A stretch of DNA of 14,924 bases from Planctomycetaceae bacterium (GTDB lineage: Bacteria > Planctomycetota > Planctomycetia > Pirellulales > Thermoguttaceae). Positions 1-6,733 of the stretch are shown piece by piece. Each line of letters opens with the position of its first letter. Positions within the stretch are counted from its first letter, which is position 1. Under the pieces are notes generated by a model. That model saw only the letters and a program-made list of their open reading frames with translations, was not told where the DNA came from and searched no databases. Location: positions 1-14,924 of the forward strand of contig JAISQH010000018.1 of the NCBI GenBank assembly GCA_031274385.1, in the 5' to 3' direction. The translations under genes and the position numbers were made by a program.

Positions 1-2
1 TA

Positions 3-128
3 GTCAACGAACGATTGCAAACTTGTAAACAAGATGAATACGCCAGCTACCGAGCAACACAATGGCTCCTCCGAACCAAAATCGCACGCCAATTCGCTCA
101 AAAAAAACAAATTTGTCATCGTAAATAA
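3..128 (+). CDS. 3' end of an unidentified gene, truncated by the window edge
   Basis: An open frame enters from the left edge and stops at TAA 126-128, giving 41 residues. The visible tail is basic and helix-like, with the segment YRATQWLLRTKIARQFAQKK. I do not recognise the family. Its composition (Arg/Gln/Lys-rich, few rare residues) looks like the C-terminus of a real soluble protein, but 41 codons without a stop can also arise by chance. If real, it is convergent with the glycosyltransferase gene, with 64 bases between them; I saw no good terminator hairpin there. Confidence 0.35.
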   Translation, partial: VNERLQTCKQDEYASYRATQWLLRTKIARQFAQKKQICHRK

Positions 129-192
129 CCTTTACACAACAAGTTATAAAAAGTCGGGACAGTAGAAGTAAAAAATAAAATAGACAGTTACG

Positions 193-1695
193 TTACGGCG
201 ATTTTGATGATAGGGGCGGTGATTTTGTGACGAGATACACTTCGACATTGTTTTCGGCGTAGTCAAAACGTTTTTTGGCGAAACGGGTTTTGAAGAGGGC
301 ATGTTGACCGAGCCAACAGCGTAAATCATTACTGAGTCCGCCGCGTGAACTGGTCAGAACAACCCAAAGGCGTCCGTTTCCGTTTGTTTTTTGATCGAGA
401 ATGGATTGTAATTTCGCGGCGGTGTTCTCGGTGCTGAGCGGAATTTTCGGTGACTTGTCCGGGATATAATATTGAGCCGTCCCCATGAGAAAACCGGTGA
501 GCCGATCCCCTTCTTGCCAATGTTCGGCGACATATTGAAACGCCGCGCGGTTATCGGGGCGGTTGCCGTCTTGATAATAACTGACGACGGAGGGGAGATT
601 CAGCAGAACGCAACAAAAAGCCCAAAGAACCGCAAGAAGCCGGGCGAACGGAATTTCCGAACGGGAAAGAAGTTCGTAAACCGTGCCGAGAAACAACGCC
701 GCAGTGACGAAAAAAGGAAACGTGAAGAGGAAGCCGTAAAACGGGTTGTAGACGATTTTGAGCGGTAAGAGCAGGACAGCGAAACCGGACGCGGCGGCGC
801 AGACCAACCAATAGGCGTTTCCGTGCGTTTGAATGCGGGCAAGGGCAAGACCGATTCCGAGAAAACCCAACAGAAAAAACGTCCAACCCAAGATATTGAC
901 GAACGACATCGCGGCGTGAACCGGCGTGTAACCCCATGACGCCGCCGCGTTCCAAGACGACGTCAACGGCACAATATGGAAAACGGCAATACCAAAAAGG
1001 AAAATTGACCACAGAGTGAGCAGGAGAAAAATGGCGACGGACGATGTTTTTGGGGCGTCATTTTTGGAGCAAAGCCGATCCGCAAGAACCGCGCCAATCA
1101 GTCCGCCCCAAATAATTCCTCCAAATGAATTGCTGAAAACCATGAGAATCGCTGCCGGACCAAGCCAAAAAGCCGCCGAAACCGAATGTCTCACCGCAAC
1201 ATGCGCTCCCAACAACAAAACGACGGAAATCAGAAGGAAAGACTGACAGTAAAACCGGTTGTATTGACTATACAAGAGATGTTCGGGCGAGAGCAAAAGC
1301 AGGATTGCCAAAAGGAGAGCGGTTGGGGTTTTGAAGAGGGGTTCTGCCAGCAAAAAGACAAGCCCAACCCCAACAGACCCCATCAACGCCATCAAAACAC
1401 GCGACCCGAATTCGTCATCACCAAACAGTTTGTAATCGAGCCAATGAACAACGTAAGACGCAAAAAGCAATCGCGGCAACCGATAATATTGAGTGCCTTC
1501 CAATGAAATGGTTTGCCCTTGTGTGTTTCTGAGAATTTCTTCGGGGACGGGAATTTCGTTGAAGAGGATTTTGGTTTCCAGTGTGGTGAAGAGTTCATCG
1601 TAACCGAACGACCAGTTGCCGAGACAGTGAAACCGCAGCAAACCCGCTCCCAATACCAAAATCAGAAAAACAAAAAAACGCCGCAAAAAAGACAT
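193..1695 (-). CDS. ArnT/PMT-like (GT39-type) membrane glycosyltransferase
   Basis: A 500-residue integral membrane protein. It starts with a positively charged N-terminus (MSFLRRFF) and a first membrane helix, followed by the loop motif SFGYDELFT, whose D33-E34 sit where GT-C enzymes of the PMT/ArnT group carry their catalytic acidic residue. Roughly ten hydrophobic segments follow, including a YSQYNRFYCQSF stretch matching the S/A-R-Y-Y loop of this superfamily, and then a soluble C-terminal domain of about 120 residues. Such enzymes move a sugar from a polyprenyl-phosphate donor to a lipid or protein outside the membrane; the substrate cannot be told. ATG was chosen because the purine-rich AAGGGGA lies just upstream (complement of 1699-1705). 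The gene stands alone. Confidence 0.75.
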   Translation of the reverse strand: MSFLRRFFVFLILVLGAGLLRFHCLGNWSFGYDELFTTLETKILFNEIPVPEEILRNTQGQTISLEGTQYYRLPRLLFASYVVHWLDYKLFGDDEFGSRVLMALMGSVGVGLVFLLAEPLFKTPTALLLAILLLLSPEHLLYSQYNRFYCQSFLLISVVLLLGAHVAVRHSVSAAFWLGPAAILMVFSNSFGGIIWGGLIGAVLADRLCSKNDAPKTSSVAIFLLLTLWSIFLFGIAVFHIVPLTSSWNAAASWGYTPVHAAMSFVNILGWTFFLLGFLGIGLALARIQTHGNAYWLVCAAASGFAVLLLPLKIVYNPFYGFLFTFPFFVTAALFLGTVYELLSRSEIPFARLLAVLWAFCCVLLNLPSVVSYYQDGNRPDNRAAFQYVAEHWQEGDRLTGFLMGTAQYYIPDKSPKIPLSTENTAAKLQSILDQKTNGNGRLWVVLTSSRGGLSNDLRCWLGQHALFKTRFAKKRFDYAENNVEVYLVTKSPPLSSKSP

Positions 1696-1828
1696 AAATC
1701 CCCTTCCCGCTCTTTGATTAACCCGTTCTCATAAAGATAAACAAAATTGTATAAACTCAATCGAATTTGTAAATCATGCAAAACCGGAAAATTCGGAATT
1801 TTTCCTGAAATCTTTTTTAAGATTAGTT

Positions 1829-2045
1829 GCGCACAAAGGCACGAAGGACACCAAGATTGGTTTGAATTTTTTTCCCTTCATTTTCCATCATGTTATTAGT
1901 CGCGCTAGCGACGTGATGATGCATAACCGGCGGTGTAGCGCAGCGCAACCGCCGGATCGTGTTTTATTCGATAATATCGATAATGTCGTCGCTGCGCGAC
2001 TGAAGAAAAACAAAAATTCAATCCAACCTTTGTGCCTTCGTGCGC
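1829..2045. repeat. Nested palindromic intergenic element (MITE- or REP-like)
   Basis: About 217 bases form three concentric inverted repeats. The outer arms begin GCGCACAAAGGCACGAAGG (1829) and end with the near-complement CCTTTGTGCCTTCGTGCGC (ending 2045), continuing inward through GAATTTTT-like pairing. The middle arms are AGTCGCGCTAGCGACG (1898-1913) and CGTCGCTGCGCGACT (1987-2001), complementary except for one extra base. In the centre, CCGGCGGT (1927-1934) pairs with ACCGCCGG (1948-1955). No protein of note is encoded. The shape fits a mobile non-autonomous element or a structured repeat spread by one; no target duplication is obvious. Confidence 0.6.
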
Positions 2046-2077
2046 CATCATCTTTATTTTGAATCTTGCAGTTCAAC

Positions 2078-2098
2078 TCTGACCCCAATGGGGTCAGA
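2078..2098. repeat. Perfect 9-bp palindrome TCTGACCCC-AAT-GGGGTCAGA
   Basis: Two perfect 9-base arms (2078-2086 and 2090-2098) are separated by AAT. The GGGGTCAGA core resembles the REP-type hairpins associated with IS200-like REP-associated tyrosine transposases; that link is from memory of the family and not proven here. No such transposase gene is in the window. Confidence 0.55.
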
Positions 2099-2160
2099 AT
2101 GAATCGTTGAGGTTTTGAAATGAATGATTATCGTTTTGAAATGAATGATTGACGTTTTTT
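2098..2160. repeat. Three tandem 21-bp units
   Basis: Three consecutive 21-base units start at 2098, 2119 and 2140. Each begins AATGAAT and the first two end GTTTTGA; unit 2 is AATGAATGATTATCGTTTTG plus A. The last unit decays into a T run. The period is three times seven, the same step as the heptamer arrays nearby. Confidence 0.6.
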
Positions 2161-2183
2161 GTTTACAACATTTTGTTCTCTCC

Positions 2184-2267
2184 CCCCACTATTAACTATT
2201 CACTATCAACTATTAACTATCACATCCCCCCTCCCCTCCCCCCACTCTCCACTATCAACTAAAACCC
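2184..2267 (+). repeat. Heptanucleotide array (N4ACT family), 12 in-phase units
   Basis: Twelve consecutive heptamers without a phase break: CCCCACT, ATTAACT, ATTCACT, ATCAACT, ATTAACT, then three C-rich degenerate units, then CCCCACT, CTCCACT, ATCAACT, AAAACCC. The last three bases ACT are constant in the good units and the first four come from a small vocabulary. It resembles the short tandemly repeated repetitive (STRR) heptamers of cyanobacteria in style. It ends a few bases before the putative promoter of the next gene. Confidence 0.85.
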
Positions 2268-2271
2268 GCTC

Positions 2272-2299
2272 TTGTTTTTGAAATCATTTCTGGGATAAT
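2272..2299 (+). promoter_or_regulatory. Putative sigma-70-type promoter for the HEAT-repeat gene
   Basis: TTGTTT (2272-2277) and GATAAT (2294-2299) are separated by 16 bases, with TG one base before the -10 (extended -10). The expected start near 2306 leaves a leader of about 70 bases before the ATG at 2375. The -35 is poor. Confidence 0.4.
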
Positions 2300-2374
2300 G
2301 GGCGTTATTGGTTTTCTGCCGATTCTTTTTTGAAACGGCGTTCCGTTTTGTTCTTAAAATTGCGTAACACGACC

Positions 2375-5062
2375 ATGATTGCCAACAATTACCGCCCTTC
2401 CCTATTGTTTTTGATTTTTTGTTTCTTGTTGATTTCGCCGATTGTTACGGGTCAGGAGGGGGAGGAGGAGGAGGAAAAATCGCCAGCGGTGTTTGCGGTG
2501 ACGGCGGGTGAAAAAGAGCAGTTGCTCAACCGAACCGAAGAACTCTTGAAATGGATTCGCACGTTGGACGTCCCAAGCCGCCGGAATGTGCCGCTGAATC
2601 AATTCCGTGCCAAAATCCAGCCGCTCGAACTCATGCAAGCCGCCGCCATCCTGAAACAAAAAAATCAACCCGACCTCGCCCGAATGGCACGCGAAATCCT
2701 GCCCTATTTGCAGCCAACCCCGTTGGAATGTTTTGAAATCGCCGAACGTCTTGGTGATACGGTTTTGGATTCGTTTCAGGAAGAAAAGGAATTGCTTTCC
2801 GGTGACGCGCCGGACTCCACCACCCGAATCAAAGACGGTGCCGCTCAATTTCTCAAAAACGATTTGACCCCCGCTGAGAAAATGGCACTCTACCGCGAAC
2901 CGGAAAACGCAACCGAAATCATGAAAGTGGTTGATGTTTTAGCGGTGGCGGGACGCCCTGTTTTGATCCGGTATTACCTCCGAAAGTTGTTGGCAACTCC
3001 AACCGAGCCGGAAGAGTTCGCCCGAATCGCCGAGCAACTCGGTTCGCGGAAATTGCTGTCGATTGCCAATCATCCAGAGTTTGCCCCGCAAGGTCGTGAA
3101 GCGGTTGTTAAGATTTTTGAAGAAGCCAAGAAATATTGGCAAGACGAAAAAACAGTTGCCCAATCGCTCGAAGAATGGCAAGACCTTGAAAAAACAACCA
3201 GCCCCAACCAAAAAACAACCTACTCGCCCCCACTCAAACCGCTTCGCGCCCTTTGGAAAGGCAACAACGTCTCCCTCGCGCAATTACTCGAAAAACTGGG
3301 TTCCACTCAAAACGAAAACGAAATCGATGAACTTCTTGCGGTGATTCTTTCGTTTTCAACAGAGGGGCGTGAAAGTCTTGCGGTGTGCTTGCGGAGTGAC
3401 AACGCGGTATTGGTTGCCAATTCGGCGCGGGGTTTGGCGTCTTCGATTCATGCTGACGAGTTGTTTTTGCTGTTTCCAACCCTTTTCGCAACGTCGCCGA
3501 TTTCCGAAGAACAACGTCACCAAGTTCTTCAACTTCTTCAAAAACGTCATCTCAAAATTCCGAATTCCGAAGACGCTTCGGCGATTCTTTTGGCGCGGGC
3601 GAACGATTATTTTGAGAAAAACCGTTCGCTGAAGCCGGGATTTGACGGTTATGTTCGGTTTTGGAATTGGGATGAAAAGGAAAAGAAACCGAACTATATT
3701 CAAATGCTTCTTCCGGCGGCGTATCGATCTTTTGCGTTCCGTTACGCGGATCACGCTTACCGGATCAAGCCGGAAATTCAGGAGATTCGGCGACTTTATC
3801 TTGCGGCGTTCTTTGAGCAAACAGCGTACAACAACGGGCGTGATGCGCCGTTTGATTTGGAGGCGTTGGGCGTGAACGAGTTTGTCCGCAAAGTGGAACC
3901 GGAACCGAAGCAACAACAAATTTTGTTGGAACAAGTTCTTCGGGACAGTCTTTCCAAAGAACATTTTGCGGCGGCGCAAGTTTCGGCGATGTTGTTGGGG
4001 GGGTTGGGTGATGTGAAATCGCTGTTGTTGCGGGGTTCTTCTGACGGCAAGCCGGGTTTATTGGTTCAGGCGGTGATTGCCAAAGACCGGCGGGTTCGGT
4101 TTGCGGCGTTGGAGGCGGTGATGCGTTTGCAACCGGCGGAGCCTTATCCGGGTTCCAGTTTTGTTTCGGAGAGTTTGATTTGGTTTTCGCGGGCGGACGG
4201 ACAACGTGTTCTGATTTCGGCGCATCCAAAACAATCCAGCGCGGCAAGAACGGCAGGTTATTTTATTGGTTGCGGATATGATGGGGAGTTGGCGACAACG
4301 TGCCGGAGTGCAATGCAACTTGCCGCTGAAACGCCGGATACGGAACTGTTGGTGGTGGACATGCTGACTTCGGAGCCTCCGGTGCGGGATTTGGTGCAAG
4401 AGATGCGGAATGACGCCCGAACAGCGGATATTCCGGCGGCGGTGTTGAGCAATGACGCAACGCTTCTCGAATCGGCTCCGAATATTCAGAACCGTCCGAC
4501 AATGCAAAAGATTGACCGGTTAATTCCGAACGCTCCGTTTTCGGTGTCGTTGTCGCAGATTTATCCGCGTCTTATCAACGATGAGGGGGCGAAGTGGATT
4601 AACGATGATCTGTTTGAAAAAACGGGTATTGAACCGGTTCTTCCGGCGGTTCGGTTGGAGCAGGCGCGCAAGGCGCTTGGTTGGATTAAAACGGTGATTG
4701 AAAACGCTCAGGAAGGACGAAAGATTTATCATTTTGAGGAGTTGGAGGATGCGGTTTATCGGGCGTTACGGAGTGAGGTTCGGGTGGTTCAGGGTCTTGA
4801 GTTGGCGGCGGTGATCCGGTCTGCCGCAGTGCAAGCCGCTCTGTACGAAGTCGCTGCCAATTCCGTGTATCCGCCGGAATTACGCGAGAAAGCCGCAACA
4901 TTCTTCGGGAAAAGTCTTGATTCGTTCGGAGTTCTGTTGCGCGGACAACAGATTCAACGCCTCTATGATCGTTACAACGCCAGCGAGTTCGAACCAAAAG
5001 AAACACAAGAATTGCTCGGAAAACTAATTGATCTCGTCGAAGAACGTGTGAGGGAGAAATAG
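2375..5062 (+). CDS. Exported HEAT-repeat protein with an internal receiver-like domain
   Basis: An 895-residue protein with a clear signal peptide (MIANNYRPSLLFLIFCFLL..., probable cleavage near ISPIVTG-QEG), followed by an acidic run encoded by a GAG microsatellite. The ATG at 2375 was preferred over an in-frame TTG at 2330 because it places the hydrophobic stretch near the N-terminus; neither has a good ribosome site. Residues about 60-600 are helical, with HEAT-like pairs such as the stretch with RRVRFAALEAVMRL. Residues about 611-720 look like a two-component receiver fold: strand VLISAHP, then TELLVVDM with Asp662 at the phospho-acceptor position, then RTADIPAAVLSN. The usual N-terminal acidic pair is replaced by Ser-Ala-His, so phosphotransfer is doubtful. 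The C-terminus is helical. Likely a periplasmic or surface scaffold; function unknown. It ends in TAG, whose last two bases start a heptamer array. Confidence 0.8.
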   Translation: MIANNYRPSLLFLIFCFLLISPIVTGQEGEEEEEKSPAVFAVTAGEKEQLLNRTEELLKWIRTLDVPSRRNVPLNQFRAKIQPLELMQAAAILKQKNQPDLARMAREILPYLQPTPLECFEIAERLGDTVLDSFQEEKELLSGDAPDSTTRIKDGAAQFLKNDLTPAEKMALYREPENATEIMKVVDVLAVAGRPVLIRYYLRKLLATPTEPEEFARIAEQLGSRKLLSIANHPEFAPQGREAVVKIFEEAKKYWQDEKTVAQSLEEWQDLEKTTSPNQKTTYSPPLKPLRALWKGNNVSLAQLLEKLGSTQNENEIDELLAVILSFSTEGRESLAVCLRSDNAVLVANSARGLASSIHADELFLLFPTLFATSPISEEQRHQVLQLLQKRHLKIPNSEDASAILLARANDYFEKNRSLKPGFDGYVRFWNWDEKEKKPNYIQMLLPAAYRSFAFRYADHAYRIKPEIQEIRRLYLAAFFEQTAYNNGRDAPFDLEALGVNEFVRKVEPEPKQQQILLEQVLRDSLSKEHFAAAQVSAMLLGGLGDVKSLLLRGSSDGKPGLLVQAVIAKDRRVRFAALEAVMRLQPAEPYPGSSFVSESLIWFSRADGQRVLISAHPKQSSAARTAGYFIGCGYDGELATTCRSAMQLAAETPDTELLVVDMLTSEPPVRDLVQEMRNDARTADIPAAVLSNDATLLESAPNIQNRPTMQKIDRLIPNAPFSVSLSQIYPRLINDEGAKWINDDLFEKTGIEPVLPAVRLEQARKALGWIKTVIENAQEGRKIYHFEELEDAVYRALRSEVRVVQGLELAAVIRSAAVQAALYEVAANSVYPPELREKAATFFGKSLDSFGVLLRGQQIQRLYDRYNASEFEPKETQELLGKLIDLVEERVREK

Positions 5063-5138
5063 TGGGGAGTGGGAAGTGGGGAGTGGGGAGTTTTTTAGTG
5101 GAGAGTTGATAGTGGAGAGTGGAGAGTGTCGCAGGCGG
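5061..5138 (-). repeat. Heptanucleotide array, AGTN4 orientation, with CGCAGGCGG cap
   Basis: In-phase AGTN4 units (AGTGGGG, AGTGGGA, AGTGGGG, AGTGGGG, AGTTTTT) start at base 5061, inside the TAG stop codon of the upstream gene. After one extra base the run continues AGTGGAG, AGTTGAT, AGTGGAG, AGTGGAG, AGTGTCG and ends in CGCAGGCGG. The segment 5096-5138 recurs almost unchanged at 6627-6670. It is complementary in style to the N4ACT array at 5222-5347, so the whole gap could fold back on itself. The spacer 5139-5221 holds nothing I recognise. Confidence 0.8.
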
Positions 5139-5221
5139 TTTATTTTCCGTTTCCCTGTTCCAAATTTTTTGTTCTCCCCTGCCCTTTTCCACTTTCCGCT
5201 ATCAACTCTCCCCTTCCCCTT

Positions 5222-5347
5222 CCCTACTATCCACTCTCCACAATCAACTATCCACTAAAAATTCCCCACTATTCACTATTAACTATTAACTATTAACTAA
5301 AAACTATCCACTCTCCACTATCAACTATCCACTAAAAACTCCCCACT
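5222..5347 (+). repeat. Heptanucleotide array (N4ACT family), 18 in-phase units
   Basis: Eighteen consecutive heptamers with no phase break, drawn from ATCCACT, CTCCACT, ATCAACT, ATTAACT, ATTCACT, AAAAACT and CCCCACT. A six-unit block (ATCCACT, CTCCAC[A/T], ATCAACT, ATCCACT, AAAAA[T/C]T, CCCCACT) occurs twice, at 5229-5270 and 5306-5347, with 2 differences in 42 bases and a shift of exactly 11 units. The array ends four bases before the start codon of the phosphatase gene. Confidence 0.9.
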
Positions 5348-5351
5348 TCCT

Positions 5352-6617
5352 ATGCCAGACTACACGCATGTTGAGGTTTTTTCGGTTCAGTCCTCGAAGA
5401 AGACGGGACTGCCATGCGGTGATGTCTTGGCAACGGTTCGAACCAATACGGGAACAACAGTAATTTGTGCGGATGGGATTGGTTCGGGGATTCGGGCGCA
5501 TATTGCGGCGCAAATGTGTGTTGCACGATTAACGGAATCGCTGCACCAAGACATTTCGCTCCGCAAAATCTTCGCCTCCGTCGCAACAACAATGCAAAAC
5601 AGCCGTGATCCGAAAAAACCGTTTGCGGCATTTAGTATTGCGCGGATTCGTTCGGACGGGAATGCGACGGTCTTTTCTTACGACGCTCCCCTTCCCATCT
5701 TGGTCAGCCGTCAGGGCGGCACGGTTCTTGCGAATCGACCGTTTCCGCTTCCCGGCGGGCTGGCAATGGAAAGTAATTGCCAACTCGAAATGGATGAAGG
5801 TATTCTGCTGATGAGTGACGGAATCACGCAGTCGGGAATCGGTTACGGAGCCAATACGGAATGGACAAGTGACGGGGTTGTCCGGTTCATCAACGAGAAA
5901 ATCGCGTCACGCCTCAAGTTTTCGCTGATTCCTGAAACAATTCACAAAGAAGCGATTGCCCGTTGGCAAGGCAAGGTGAAAGAAAAATCCACAACGGCAA
6001 TGCCGGTTCGAGCAATTGCGGGGCGGGTTTTTTCGCCTTACGCGCCGGACGCGGCTCACCAAAACGCGGCACCGCATGTTCATTTGGTGGTGGGTGACGA
6101 TTGCAGTATTGTTCTGGCACTTTGCCGCACCGGACAAACCGTGAACATCTTTACAGGACCGCCCGCTGACCGCGACCGCGATTTGCCCACCATTAAACGC
6201 TTTATCCAACTTCCCGGTCTGAAAATCGTTTGCGGCGGGACAACCGCGAAACTGGTTGCCAAATATCTCAATGTGCCGCTTGAAATGGAGCCGGAGCCAA
6301 TGAGTGTGATTGCGCCGCCCCGTTACGGTATTAAGGGCATCAATCTTGTTACGGAAGGCGCGGTGACACTGAACCAAGTGTACAATATTCTGGATGAAGA
6401 CATTTCCCGATTAAACGAAGACAGCGGCGTAACGGAATTGCGGTTATTATTGGGGGTGGCGGACAAACTGAACATCATCGTCGGCGGAGCAGACAACTCC
6501 GCCAACGCCGATATTTCATTCCGCCAGCGAGGTGTTCTTTCAAGAAAGGTTTTGGTGCCGCTTCTTGCCGAAAAACTGCGGCAAGAAGGGAAACTCGTCA
6601 ATGTCGAATTCGTGTAA
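5352..6617 (+). CDS. SpoIIE-type PP2C serine phosphatase, hydrogenase-cluster type
   Basis: A 421-residue soluble protein. The N-terminal half is a SpoIIE-like PP2C domain: PCGD (Asp24), ICADGIGSG (Asp41) and LMSDGITQSG (Asp156) supply the metal-binding acidic residues. The C-terminal region (about 240-421) carries IFTGPP, KIVCGGTTAKLVAKYL and INLVTEGAVTL. This extension is, to my recollection, characteristic of the SpoIIE-like proteins found beside [FeFe]-hydrogenase genes in anaerobes, where they are thought to act in signalling; it is not the RsbU or sporulation layout. No hydrogenase, anti-sigma factor or kinase gene is in this window, so here it is an orphan. No Shine-Dalgarno precedes the ATG: the heptamer array ends four bases upstream. 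It probably dephosphorylates a Ser/Thr-phosphorylated regulator; the partner is unknown. Confidence 0.75.
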   Translation: MPDYTHVEVFSVQSSKKTGLPCGDVLATVRTNTGTTVICADGIGSGIRAHIAAQMCVARLTESLHQDISLRKIFASVATTMQNSRDPKKPFAAFSIARIRSDGNATVFSYDAPLPILVSRQGGTVLANRPFPLPGGLAMESNCQLEMDEGILLMSDGITQSGIGYGANTEWTSDGVVRFINEKIASRLKFSLIPETIHKEAIARWQGKVKEKSTTAMPVRAIAGRVFSPYAPDAAHQNAAPHVHLVVGDDCSIVLALCRTGQTVNIFTGPPADRDRDLPTIKRFIQLPGLKIVCGGTTAKLVAKYLNVPLEMEPEPMSVIAPPRYGIKGINLVTEGAVTLNQVYNILDEDISRLNEDSGVTELRLLLGVADKLNIIVGGADNSANADISFRQRGVLSRKVLVPLLAEKLRQEGKLVNVEFV

Positions 6618-6623
6618 CGCAGT

Positions 6624-6733
6624 AAATAGTGGAGAGTTGATAGTGGAGAGTGGAGAGTGTTCGCAAGCGGAGTCAAACCGTTTGATAGTGAATAACGCTT
6701 GCGACACTCTCCACTCTCCACTCTCCACTATTT
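6624..6733. repeat. Long heptamer-built hairpin between convergent genes, possible bidirectional terminator
   Basis: The left arm 6624-6669 (AAATAGTGGAGAG ... CGCAAGCG) pairs with the right arm 6696-6733 (CGCTTGCG ... CTCTCCACTATTT) over 38 base pairs. The only irregularities are a bulge of exactly one heptamer (TTGATAG) and one extra T; the loop is 26 bases. It starts 6 bases after the phosphatase stop codon and its right arm overlaps the stop codon of the deacetylase gene, so it could end transcription from both sides, although there is no strong T tract. Confidence 0.75.

Noticed and set aside
3356..3979. A 207-codon open frame on the minus strand opposite the HEAT-repeat gene
   Set aside because: Very Arg-rich composition, no family features, lies wholly within a convincing gene with a signal peptide.
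5222..5347. CRISPR array
   Set aside because: Units are 7 bases with no spacers, and no cas genes are in the window.
5907..6377. A 156-codon minus-strand frame over the phosphatase
   Set aside because: Antisense shadow of a gene with clear family motifs; low-complexity Arg/Asn/Cys mix.
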